From Streptomyces ficellus (lineage in GTDB: Bacteria; Actinomycetota; Actinomycetes; Streptomycetales; Streptomycetaceae), in the NCBI RefSeq assembly GCF_030406405.1, contig NZ_JAUEPL010000013.1, positions 54,321 through 118,320 on the forward strand: 64,000 bases of DNA. Reading direction: 5' to 3'. The stretch's first letter is position 1, and every line of letters starts with the position of its first letter. The notes under the pieces are model-generated. The model searched no databases and was not told the origin of the DNA. It saw only the letters and a list, made by a program, of their open reading frames with translations. The translations under genes and the position numbers were made by a program. Of this stretch, positions 28,688-35,479 are shown in pieces.

Positions 28688-29305
28688 TCAGGCGCCGGTG
28701 CCGCCACCGCCCGGAACGCCCGCGGCGGCAGACATGATGTCGTCGATCAGGCCGTACTCCTTGGCCTCTTCCGCGGTGAACCAGCGGTCACGGTCGCCGT
28801 CGCGGATGATCGTCTCCACGGTCTGACCGGAGTGGCGCGCGGTGATCTCGGCCATGCGCCTCTTCGTACGGAGAAGGTACTCGGCCTGGATCTTGATGTC
28901 CGAGGCGGTGCCGCCGATGCCGGCGGAGCCCTGGTGCATCAGGATGTCGGTGTTCGGCAGTGCGAAGCGCTTGCCGGTGCTGCCGCCGGTCAGCAGGAAC
29001 TGGCCCATGGAGGCCGCCATGCCCATACCGATGGTGACGACGTCATTGGGGATGTACTGCATGGTGTCGTAGATGGCCATGCCGGCCGTCACCGAGCCAC
29101 CGGGGCTGTTGATGTACAGATAAATGTCCTTGTCCGGGTCGGCGGCAAGGAGCAGCATCTGCGAAGTGATCTTGTTGGCGATCTCGTCGTCGACCTGCTG
29201 GCCGAGGAAGATGATGCGCTCGCCGAGCAGCCGGTTGTAGACATGGTCGCCGAGGCCACCACCGATGGACGGCTCACCCGCGGCGTAAGGCATCAGATTC
29301 GTCAC
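28688..29305 (-). CDS. clpP1: ClpP protease subunit (first gene, ClpP1)
   Basis: 205 residues. Catalytic Ser99 in GMAASMGQ, His124 in LMHQGSAG, Asp173 in DRDRWF. GTG start at 29305 with AGGTGG upstream. First gene of the clpP1-clpP2 operon, whose promoter in Streptomyces is activated by ClgR; a matching operator lies at 29437-29454. Confidence 0.96.
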   Translation of the reverse strand: MTNLMPYAAGEPSIGGGLGDHVYNRLLGERIIFLGQQVDDEIANKITSQMLLLAADPDKDIYLYINSPGGSVTAGMAIYDTMQYIPNDVVTIGMGMAASMGQFLLTGGSTGKRFALPNTDILMHQGSAGIGGTASDIKIQAEYLLRTKRRMAEITARHSGQTVETIIRDGDRDRWFTAEEAKEYGLIDDIMSAAAGVPGGGGTGA

Positions 29306-29392
29306 GTATCCACCTGCTCGTCTCTGACGGCTCCGGCCGTCTCAGCGTCGTACGTACTGGGGGCGGGTACTCCCCTGCCCTCGTATTCATGG

Positions 29393-29454
29393 ACCCTAAC
29401 GCGCTGGTCGGCGGGCGCCATCCCGGTTCCCGAACTGTTCGCTGGGAGCGCAAG
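29393..29454 (-). promoter_or_regulatory. clpP1 promoter with ClgR-like box
   Basis: GTTCGCTGGGAGCGCAAG (29437-29454) contains the palindrome CGCT-N3-AGCG and matches the core of the actinobacterial ClgR consensus (CGCYNANRGCG) at all but one defined core position. A minus-strand -10 candidate TAGGGT lies at 29393-29398, about 40 bp closer to clpP1. ClgR control of clpP1P2 is known in S. lividans. Confidence 0.65.
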
Positions 29455-29494
29455 GTAGTTGGGTCCGCCGGGGGCCCGTCCGCACCCCGTACGG

Positions 29495-29536
29495 AGACGG
29501 GCCCGACCGCACGCGCAGTGCGGACCGGGCCCGTCT
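29495..29536 (-). terminator. Terminator of tig
   Basis: AGACGGGCCCG (29495-29505) pairs with 29526-29536 and CCGCAC (29507-29512) with 29518-29523, a two-part stem with a small internal bulge, 18 bp after the tig stop. Confidence 0.8.
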
Positions 29537-29554
29537 GAAGGCTCCTGCCGGGGC

Positions 29555-30952
29555 TTAGGCCTCGGGCTTGTCCTCGGACCGCTCCTCGGCCGCCGGGGCG
29601 TCCTCGGCGGAGGCCTCGACCGTCTCGGCGGTCTCGTCCTCGTCGTCGCTCAGGTCGACGTCCTCGCCGTTGGTGTCGACGACCTTGGCGGCCTCGACGA
29701 CCACCGCGAGGGCCTTGCCGCGGGCGACCTCACCGACGAGCATCGGCACCTGGCCGCCCTCGACGACGGCCTTGGCGAACTGGTCGGGGCTCATGCCGGA
29801 GGAGGCCGCACGCCGCATGAGGTGCTCGGTGAGCTCCTCCTGGTTGACGTTGAGCTTCTCCTTGTTGACCAGCTCGTCCAGGATGAACTGGGTCTTGATG
29901 CCCTTGACCGCCTGCTCCCTGGTCTCGGCCTCGAACTCCTCGAGCGTCTTGCCCTGGAGCTCCAGGTACTTCTCGAGGGTCAGACCCATCTGACCGAGCT
30001 GGTGGTTGACCAGGTTGTGCTTGCGGGTGTTGACCTCGTCCTCGAGGAGCTTCTCGGGGATCGGCACCTCGGCGATCTTCAGCAGCTCGTCCAGGACGCG
30101 CTCCTGGGCCTGGGTGGCCTGGTCGTAGCGCTTCATGTTCTCCAGGCGCTTGCGGCTGTCGGCCTTCAGCTCCTCGAGGGTGTCGAACTCGGACGCCATC
30201 TGGGCGAAGTCGTCGTCGAGCTCGGGGAGCTCACGGGCCGCGACCTGGGTGACCTTGACGGTGACCTCGGCCTCCTTGCCCTCGGCGGAGCCGCCCTTGA
30301 GGGTGGAGGTGAAGGTGGCCTCGCCGCCGGCCTCCAGGCCGGTGACGGCCTCGTCGATGCCGTCGAGGAGCTCACCGGAGCCGATCGTGTACTGCACGCC
30401 GTTCGCGACGCCGTCCGGCAGGACCTCGCCGTCGACCTTGGCCTCCAGGTCGATCGTCACGACGTCACCCTCGGCGGCGGGGCGCTCGACCGGGTTGGTG
30501 GAGGCGAAGCGGTCGCGCAGCTGCTCCACGGACTTCTCGACGTCCTCGTCGGTGACCTCGACGGTGTCGACCGTGACCTCGATGCCGGAGTAGTCCGGGA
30601 TCTCGATGGTCGGCCGGATGTCGACCTCGGCGGTGAAGGCCAGCAGCTCGCCGTCCTTCAGCTCGGTGATGTCGACCTCGGGCTGGCCCAGCGGGTTCAC
30701 CTCGGCCTCGTTGACCGCCTCGGTGTAGAACTTCGGGAGGGCGTCGTTGACGGCCTCCTCCAGCACCGCACCACGGCCGAACCGCTGGTCGATGACGCGC
30801 GCGGGGATCTTGCCCTTGCGGAAGCCCTTCACCGTGACCTGCTGGTTGATCTTCTTGTACGCCGCGTCGAGGCTGTCCTTGAGCTCCTCGAAGGGCACCT
30901 CGACAGTGAGCCGAACCCGGGTCGGGTTCAGGGTCTCCACGGCGCTCTTCAC
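29555..30952 (-). CDS. tig: Trigger factor chaperone
   Basis: 465 residues, ribosome-associated chaperone with peptidyl-prolyl isomerase activity. N-terminal ribosome-binding domain with the signature GFRKGKIP near residue 44, a central FKBP-like domain (residues ~160-240, [17 protein letters not shown]), and the helical C-terminal chaperone domain. Ends in an acidic tail ([11 protein letters not shown]). GTG start at 30952 with AAGGAG 8 nt upstream. Confidence 0.97.
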   Translation of the reverse strand: MKSAVETLNPTRVRLTVEVPFEELKDSLDAAYKKINQQVTVKGFRKGKIPARVIDQRFGRGAVLEEAVNDALPKFYTEAVNEAEVNPLGQPEVDITELKDGELLAFTAEVDIRPTIEIPDYSGIEVTVDTVEVTDEDVEKSVEQLRDRFASTNPVERPAAEGDVVTIDLEAKVDGEVLPDGVANGVQYTIGSGELLDGIDEAVTGLEAGGEATFTSTLKGGSAEGKEAEVTVKVTQVAARELPELDDDFAQMASEFDTLEELKADSRKRLENMKRYDQATQAQERVLDELLKIAEVPIPEKLLEDEVNTRKHNLVNHQLGQMGLTLEKYLELQGKTLEEFEAETREQAVKGIKTQFILDELVNKEKLNVNQEELTEHLMRRAASSGMSPDQFAKAVVEGGQVPMLVGEVARGKALAVVVEAAKVVDTNGEDVDLSDDEDETAETVEASAEDAPAAEERSEDKPEA

Positions 30953-31060
30953 GGTTCGGTCTCCTTGGTGGCTGATTCTTGGATTCTGCCGGAGCCCGCT
31001 TGGTCAGCGGCTTCCGGCGGATTCGGCCCGGTCAGAGAGACACACGGGCACGCAGCTTGC

Positions 31061-31066
31061 ATAGTA
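31061..31066 (-). promoter_or_regulatory. Putative -10 element of tig
   Basis: Minus-strand TACTAT about 110 bp before the tig start, within an inverted repeat CTTGC-N9-GCAAG (31056-31074). The -35 region is weak. Confidence 0.4.
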
Positions 31067-31130
31067 ACCGCAAGCGGGATGAGGCCCACAATGTGATCTT
31101 GGTTGCGCGCGCGGTCCGGCGCTCGTGGCG

Positions 31131-31207
31131 TGGTCGGGGTGGCGGGATTTGAACCCACGGCCTTCCGCTCCCAAAGCGGACGCGCTACCAAGCTGCGCCA
31201 CACCCCG
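31131..31207 (-). tRNA. tRNA-Pro (TGG anticodon)
   Basis: Read on the minus strand from CGGGGTG to CACCCCG-A-CCA. The acceptor stem is seven perfect pairs, the anticodon arm is CCGCT-TTGGGAG-CGG type with TGG in the loop, the T arm contains GGTTCAAATCC, and CCA is encoded. A minus-strand TACCCT at 31222-31227 is a possible -10 box. Confidence 0.95.
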
Positions 31208-31337
31208 TCGGTGCGACACGTAGGGTACATGGCCGCGGGCGGTACGTCGGGACGTTTTGGGGGCGTGCGGCGACCGGCCCGGACCCGCTACGATGCTCTT
31301 CGTGCCCGCGGCCCACGTGACCTGCGGTGCACTGCTT

Positions 31338-31411
31338 GCGGGCGTAGCTCAATGGTAGAGCCCTAGTCTTCCAAACTAGCTACGCGGGTTCGATTCCCGT
31401 CGCCCGCTCCA
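31338..31411 (+). tRNA. tRNA-Gly (TCC anticodon)
   Basis: Acceptor stem GCGGGCG (31338-31344) pairs with CGCCCGC (31401-31407), discriminator T, CCA encoded. Anticodon arm CTAGT-CTTCCAA-ACTAG carries TCC; T arm GGTTCGATTCC. A possible -10 TACGAT lies at 31289-31294. Its 3' 46 bp are repeated at 32341-32386, marking it as an integration target. Confidence 0.96.
31366..31411 (+). repeat. Left attachment site (attL) within tRNA-Gly
   Basis: 46 bp starting GTCTTCCAAACTAGC, covering the anticodon loop to the CCA end of the tRNA, identical to 32341-32386. The flanking bases differ on both sides, so the repeat boundary is exact. Confidence 0.85.
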
Positions 31412-31417
31412 CATGGC

Positions 31418-31458
31418 TCAGGGCCAGGTCAGAGGTTAATCCTCCAGCCTGGCCCTGA
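31418..31458 (+). terminator. Terminator of tRNA-Gly
   Basis: TCAGGGCCAG (31418-31427) and CTGGCCCTGA (31449-31458) are perfect complements, with a second small hairpin GAGG-TTAAT-CCTC in the loop. It begins 6 bp after the tRNA, inside the element. Confidence 0.7.
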
Positions 31459-31482
31459 TGCGTTTCGGATCTTCGTTCAGTC

Positions 31483-31504
31483 CTGCGTGCCCGCTGCGTG
31501 CCCG
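31483..31504 (+). repeat. Tandem CTGCGTGCCCG repeat near the left end
   Basis: CTGCGTGCCCG occurs twice without a gap (31483-31493, 31494-31504), 71 bp inside attL. A partner pair lies inside the right end. Candidate arm-type sites for a tyrosine recombinase. Confidence 0.55.
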
Positions 31505-31528
31505 TTCGCATCGAACGTCGTGCTTTAA

Positions 31529-31551
31529 CGGGCAGGTCAACAGACTGCCCG
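31529..31551 (-). terminator. Possible terminator of the DUF4262 gene
   Basis: CGGGCAG (31529-31535) and CTGCCCG (31545-31551), 9-nt loop, 72 bp downstream of the DUF4262 stop. Confidence 0.4.
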
Positions 31552-31623
31552 ACGCGCCGGAAGCTTACGGGGCCATGATCTCTCGCCCCATGGCAGCTCC
31601 CGCCCAAAGCCGCTCCACCGACC

Positions 31624-32166
31624 TCAGCTGATCTCCGCCCAAGGGCCGGTGGTCTCGTCCTTGGGCACCCAGAGCAGTGGTTGGCTCACACGGCAGTGCT
31701 CGTTCACTCCCTCGTCCCAGGGGAACCGCCCGTCCTTGTCCGGCCAGAACAGCTGAGTGATCGGCAGGGGCGGGGTCTGGTAGAAGTCGATGCCCGCGCC
31801 GAAGAAGTCGTGGTACCAGCTGGGATGCACGGGCCGGACCGCCACGTCGTAGCCATTGAGGACGTCCCCCCGGCGCTGGTCGGGCTCGAGTGGGTTCCCG
31901 TCCCGGATCGCTGCCCCAGCGGCGTTCGCCACGTTCATCGCGGTCTGCGAGGGCAGGCCGAACACGCTGACCTCTGGACTGCGCAGTGTGTGCCAGAGAC
32001 CGATTGAGTAGCCCCAGTCGCCAGGGGCATCACCGCCAGCCACGCCCATGACGTGCCAACCGTAGTCCGCGACGTTCTTCGCGATGTGACGATCGCGTTC
32101 CTCCGACACGGGGCCGCCCCATTCGGTCGGGGCACAGAGCAGGCAGAAGCAAGGGGACTCGTCCAT
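31624..32166 (-). CDS. DUF4262 domain protein, sole cargo of the tRNA-Gly element
   Basis: 180 residues, no signal peptide or membrane segment. Residues ~30-75 hold the DUF4262 hallmark pattern IAKNVADYGWHVMGV and WGYSIGLWHTLRSPEV, and the C-terminus has QLFWPDKDGRFPW. The N-terminus carries CFCLLC, a possible metal or redox site. Function of the family is unknown. Codon use differs from the neighbours: CCT, TGT, GAA, CGT, GCT, TCA, ACA, AGT and CCA all occur in the first 80 codons, which supports foreign origin. No Shine-Dalgarno site precedes the ATG at 32166; a GTG 19 codons in is an alternative start. Confidence 0.8.
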   Translation of the reverse strand: MDESPCFCLLCAPTEWGGPVSEERDRHIAKNVADYGWHVMGVAGGDAPGDWGYSIGLWHTLRSPEVSVFGLPSQTAMNVANAAGAAIRDGNPLEPDQRRGDVLNGYDVAVRPVHPSWYHDFFGAGIDFYQTPPLPITQLFWPDKDGRFPWDEGVNEHCRVSQPLLWVPKDETTGPWAEIS

Positions 32167-32220
32167 CCGAGGAGACTAGCCTTGCCCCCACTCACCGGGT
32201 TCTCTGGCCATGAGCTAGCC

Positions 32221-32240
32221 ACGTGCCCCTTGCGTGCCCG
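32221..32240 (+). repeat. Paired GTGCCC-type repeat near the right end
   Basis: ACGTGCCCCT (32221-32230) followed directly by TGCGTGCCCG (32231-32240), the second matching the left-end repeat over 10 bp. It lies 100 bp inside attR. Next to it, at about 32249-32275, GGGGAA occurs three times. Confidence 0.5.
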
Positions 32241-32340
32241 ATCAGCCGGAGGGGAACGGGGAACCACGGGGAAGAGCGGTCAGTCGGCAGCTCCCCTGCA
32301 CGTCAGAGACTTCCCAGCTCAGCAGGCATCCGCATACGAC

Positions 32341-32386
32341 GTCTTCCAAACTAGCTACGCGGGTTCGATTCCCGTCGCCCGCTCCA
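32341..32386 (+). repeat. Right attachment site (attR), partial tRNA-Gly copy
   Basis: Exact 46-bp copy of 31366-31411, including the encoded CCA. It lacks the 5' half of a tRNA, so it is not a functional gene. Confidence 0.85.
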
Positions 32387-32397
32387 TCCGGCCGCAG

Positions 32398-32423
32398 CCC
32401 GGCGAGAGGTTCCTCTCCCCGGG
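32398..32423. terminator. Hairpin just outside attR
   Basis: CCCGG-C-GAGAGG, loop TT, CCTCTC-C-CCGGG: an 11-bp stem with one C-C mismatch. It lies 12 bp past attR, where the native terminator of tRNA-Gly would have been before insertion, and also serves the small membrane protein gene ending at 32448. Confidence 0.65.
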
Positions 32424-32447
32424 CCGCGCCGCGTTTTCCGGCGGCAC

Positions 32448-32642
32448 TCAGAAACTGATCTGGTTGATCGTCGCCGCTATCGAGTCGAGGAAGCGCCGTA
32501 TCGACGGCGCCATGCCGGACGAGGCGAGGAAGAAGCCGAAGAGCACGGCGACGATCGCGGGTCCCGCTTTGAGCGAGCCGCCGCGGATCAACACCACGAG
32601 GATGATCGCCAACAGCAGCACCACGGACAGTGAAATGGCCAC
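32448..32642 (-). CDS. Small two-helix membrane protein
   Basis: 64 residues, with a helix at residues 4-20 (SLSVVLLLAIILVVLIR) and another at ~27-43 (AIVAVLFGFFLASSGM), then a polar C-terminus (IRRFLDSIAATINQISF). Short proteins of this kind are conserved in Streptomyces as I remember them; function unknown. GTG start at 32642. Its stop is 62 bp outside the attR of the element, so it belongs to the host chromosome. Confidence 0.7.
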   Translation of the reverse strand: MAISLSVVLLLAIILVVLIRGGSLKAGPAIVAVLFGFFLASSGMAPSIRRFLDSIAATINQISF

Positions 32643-33066
32643 AACTGATCACACACCCTCGGTCGGTCCGCCTTGCCGGCCCCGGGGGTACACAGCCCGG
32701 CGCACCCCCGTTCGGTCCATCGTGCCACCAACATCCCCCCGAAAGCTGCCTGCTGACACATCGTTCACGTACGGATCACAGCGGCCGTCCGCCGCCGGCC
32801 CGCCCGGGACCGGCCCGGTCACGCTCCCGCACTGAAAAGCAGACCGCGAATTCAATGTGATCGTTTCCCGCTGCACACAGATTGGTCACAGGAAATTCGC
32901 AGGGTGACCGAAGGGTAATTCCGCATGGGGGACGGCGTAACGAAATGCCCCATTCAAGGGGGATTAATCGGGGCATAGCGGGCGGTTGGGGGTGGTGTCA
33001 GATACGAATGGAAGGGCGCCTCGCCGGGTTTTACGAAATACCGGAGGCGCTACTAGGGTGCCTCAG
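32643..33066. promoter_or_regulatory. Divergent control region before the acyltransferase gene
   Basis: 424 bp with no ORF I trust. From about 32840 it is unusually AT-rich for this genome. ATGCCCC (32945-32951) can pair with GGGGCAT (32970-32976), or its CCCC with the GGGG at 32958-32961, so two competing hairpins are possible. The promoter for the downstream gene is at 33030-33059. Confidence 0.4.
33030..33059 (+). promoter_or_regulatory. Leaderless promoter of the acyltransferase gene
   Basis: TTTACG (33030-33035), 18 bp, TAGGGT (33054-33059), followed 7 bp later by ATG at 33067, so the transcript should begin at the start codon. Confidence 0.6.
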
Positions 33067-34212
33067 ATGTTCCAGGCTCCGCAGGGAAATCAGCAGGCCA
33101 CGATCCCGCCGGCCAGGGCGCGCGCGACCGCCGTCGCGGACACCCGTGACCGGGCTGTGCACAGACCCGGCAGCGGGGATGCCGCGCCCGCCGGGAAGGG
33201 GCGGGACGCGTTCTTCGACAACGCCAAGTACCTGGCGATCGTGCTGGTCGCCGTGGCGCACGCGTGGGAACCGGTCATGGACGGCAGTCGCGCGACCAGA
33301 GCGCTCTACATGTTCGTCTACACCTTCCACATGCCGGCGTTCATCGTGATCTCCGGTTACTTCTCGCGGAGCTTCACCGGGCGGCCCGACCAGCTCAAGC
33401 GCCTGGTCACCGGGCTCCTGGTGCCGTACGTGGTCTTCGAGGTGGCGTACTCGCTCTACCGGCGCTGGGCCGGCGGCACCCCCGACCAGGCCATCAGCCT
33501 GACCGACCCGATCTACCTCACCTGGTTCCTGGTCGCGCTGTTCATCTGGCGGCTGGCCACGCCCCTGCTGCGCACCGTCCGCCACCCGCTGCCGGTGGCG
33601 CTGGTCATCGCCGCGCTCGCCTCGCTCACCCCGGGCATCAGCCAGGACCTGGACCTCCAGCGGGTGCTGCAGTTCCTGCCGTTCTTCGTGCTGGGCCTGT
33701 CGCTCAGGCCCGAGCACTTCGCGCTGGTACGGCGCCGGGAGGTGCGGCTGCTGGCCCTGCCCGTCGCCCTGGGCGCCCTGGTGTTCACGTACTGGATCGC
33801 GCCGGACATCCGGATGAGCTGGTTCTACCGCAGCACCAGCGCGGAGGAGCTGGACGCGCCCTGGTGGACGGGGCCGGTGATGACGGTCGTCCTCTTCGGC
33901 TGCGCCTGCGTGCTGACCGCGGCCTTCCTCGCCTGGGTGCCGCGCCGCCGGACCTGGTTCACCGTCCTGGGGGCGGGCACCATCTGCGGCTACCTGCTGC
34001 ACGGGTTCCTGGTGAAGGCCATGGACTACTGGGCGCTCGTCCCGGCGTACGACCTCGCGACCCCCCTCGGGCGGCTCGTCGTCACGGTGGTCGCGACCGC
34101 CGCGGTGACCGCGATGTGCACCCCGCCGGTGCGCAGGGCGCTGCGGTGGGTGACCGAGCCGAGCATGGAGTGGGCGTTCCGCCGCGACGCACCGCGGCTC
34201 CCCCGGCGCTGA
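33067..34212 (+). CDS. Acyltransferase family 3 membrane protein (fucose 4-O-acetylase-like)
   Basis: 381 residues. After ~45 polar residues the sequence FFDNAKYLAIVLVAVAHAWEP carries the conserved His of the acyltransferase-3 first helix, followed by about nine further helices (FHMPAFIVISGYFSRSF, YLTWFLVALFIWRLAT, FLPFFVLGLSL, TICGYLLHGFLVK). Such proteins O-acetylate extracytoplasmic sugars using acetyl-CoA; the acceptor is unknown. Start chosen at ATG 33067 because a TAGGGT -10 box ends 7 bp upstream; the frame to 32986 would place the promoter inside the gene. Confidence 0.85.
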   Translation: MFQAPQGNQQATIPPARARATAVADTRDRAVHRPGSGDAAPAGKGRDAFFDNAKYLAIVLVAVAHAWEPVMDGSRATRALYMFVYTFHMPAFIVISGYFSRSFTGRPDQLKRLVTGLLVPYVVFEVAYSLYRRWAGGTPDQAISLTDPIYLTWFLVALFIWRLATPLLRTVRHPLPVALVIAALASLTPGISQDLDLQRVLQFLPFFVLGLSLRPEHFALVRRREVRLLALPVALGALVFTYWIAPDIRMSWFYRSTSAEELDAPWWTGPVMTVVLFGCACVLTAAFLAWVPRRRTWFTVLGAGTICGYLLHGFLVKAMDYWALVPAYDLATPLGRLVVTVVATAAVTAMCTPPVRRALRWVTEPSMEWAFRRDAPRLPRR

Positions 34213-34228
34213 ACATGCGAGGCGGCCC

Positions 34229-35374
34229 CTACGCGTCGCGGGTGATCAGCAGCAGGGCGCGGTCGTCGTTGACGTCTTTCGCGCACGCCTCGATCAGGTG
34301 CCAGGCCGCGCCCTCGAAGCCGGAGGCCACATAGCGGTCCGCCTCGCCGGTGAGCCGGTCGATGCCCTCCGCGATGTCGCGGTCGGCGGCCTCGACCAGG
34401 CCGTCGGTGAAGAGCATCAGGACGTCGCCGGGCCGCAGCGAGCCCTTGACCGGGTGGAACTCGGCACGGTCGTACACGCCGAGCAAGGGGCCCTCGCCGG
34501 CCTTCTCCTCCCACCGGCCGGTGCCCGCGTGCAGCTGGAGCGCCGGCAGGTGGCCCGCCGACAGCAGCTCGTAGTCGCCCGAGTCCAGGTCGAGCACCAG
34601 GTGGATGGAGGTCGCGAAGCCCTCGTCCCAGTCCTGGCGCAGCAGATAGCCGTTGGCGGCCGGGAGGAAGCCGTGCGGCGGCAGCGAGCCGAGCAGCCCG
34701 CCGAAGGCACCCGACAGCAGCAGGGCCCGTGAGCCCGCGTCCATGCCCTTGCCGGACACATCGGTGAGGACGACCTCCAGGGTGCGGCCGCCCTGCGTGC
34801 GGGCCGCGACGACGAAGTCGCCCGAGAAGGACTGGCCGCCCGCCGGGCGCAGCGCCATCTCCCGGTGCCAGCCCTTGGGCAGCGGCGGCAGCGCGCTCTG
34901 CACCCGGATGCGCTCGCGCAGGTCGAACAGCATGGTGCCGCCGCGCCGCCACGGCACGCCGACCCGGGCCCGGAACTGGGCGATCAGCAGGCCGAACAGC
35001 CCGCAGGCGGCCACCACCAGGACCGTGCCCGGCGTGACCCGGGCCGCGCCCTCGGTGTACGGGCCGAGCACGGCCGACTCGACGATCAGCGCGGCCGCGG
35101 CCGCCGCGTACAGGCCCAGCAGGCTCGCCGGGCGCAGCAGCAGGCCGCCCGCCACGATCGGCAGGACGAGCGCGGCGGGGGCGACCCACACGGGGTTGGC
35201 GATTGTGAGCAGGGTGATCGCCGGGACGGTGAGCAGCAGGCCCCCGAGGGCGATCCAGTCGGAGCCGTCGCCGCGGAAGTAGTCGACCGCGGATTTGCGC
35301 AGCACAACCTTGACCCGGCGCGCCGATCTCCGCAGCCGGGCCAGGTACGCGTCCACTCGTTCACTACGGGCCAT
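34229..35374 (-). CDS. Membrane-bound PP2C/SpoIIE-type protein phosphatase
   Basis: 381 residues. Residues ~33-140 contain several hydrophobic segments (WIALGGLLLTVPAITLLTIA, LLGLYAAAAAALIVESAVLG, GTVLVVAACGLFGLLIAQF). The cytosolic PPM domain follows: GDFVVAARTQGGRTLEVVLTD and LTDVSGKGMDA with metal-binding Asp-Gly-type residues, SAGHLPALQLH, and DVLMLFTDGLVEAADRD. Many Streptomyces paralogues act on anti-sigma-factor antagonists; partner unknown here. ATG at 35374 is preceded at 8 nt by TAGGGT, so it is probably leaderless. Convergent with the acyltransferase gene (16-bp gap) and divergent from the Eis-like gene. Confidence 0.92.
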   Translation of the reverse strand: MARSERVDAYLARLRRSARRVKVVLRKSAVDYFRGDGSDWIALGGLLLTVPAITLLTIANPVWVAPAALVLPIVAGGLLLRPASLLGLYAAAAAALIVESAVLGPYTEGAARVTPGTVLVVAACGLFGLLIAQFRARVGVPWRRGGTMLFDLRERIRVQSALPPLPKGWHREMALRPAGGQSFSGDFVVAARTQGGRTLEVVLTDVSGKGMDAGSRALLLSGAFGGLLGSLPPHGFLPAANGYLLRQDWDEGFATSIHLVLDLDSGDYELLSAGHLPALQLHAGTGRWEEKAGEGPLLGVYDRAEFHPVKGSLRPGDVLMLFTDGLVEAADRDIAEGIDRLTGEADRYVASGFEGAAWHLIEACAKDVNDDRALLLITRDA

Positions 35375-35382
35375 TGGCCTGG

Positions 35383-35411
35383 ACCCTATCCACCCGGTGG
35401 CGTCCCGTGCA
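35383..35411 (-). promoter_or_regulatory. Putative leaderless promoter of the PP2C gene
   Basis: Minus-strand TAGGGT (35383-35388), 8 bp before the ATG at 35374. About 17 bp further up lies TGCACG (35406-35411), a poor -35 match. Confidence 0.45.
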
Positions 35412-35479
35412 GGGGGGCCCTGTGACATTGCGTTCGAAATTGAGTCGCCACGGTGGGAAGCGCCTGATACGCATGGCAT

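Larger units (their letters stand above)
31366..32386. mobile_element. Minimal integrative element in tRNA-Gly (CIME-like remnant)
   Basis: A 1,021-bp segment bounded by perfect 46-bp direct repeats of the tRNA-Gly 3' end. Inside each end is a pair of short repeats of the TGCGTGCCCG type (31483-31504 and 32221-32240) in the position of integrase arm-binding sites. The only gene is a DUF4262 ORF with relaxed third-position G/C. No integrase, excisionase or transfer gene is present, so it is either a decayed element or one mobilised in trans. Confidence 0.75.

Noticed and set aside
31380..31607. 75-codon minus-strand frame ending in ATGIEPA beside tRNA-Gly
   Set aside because: Its C-terminus is a translation of the tRNA gene itself, a frequent annotation artefact; I could not identify an integrase fragment in it.
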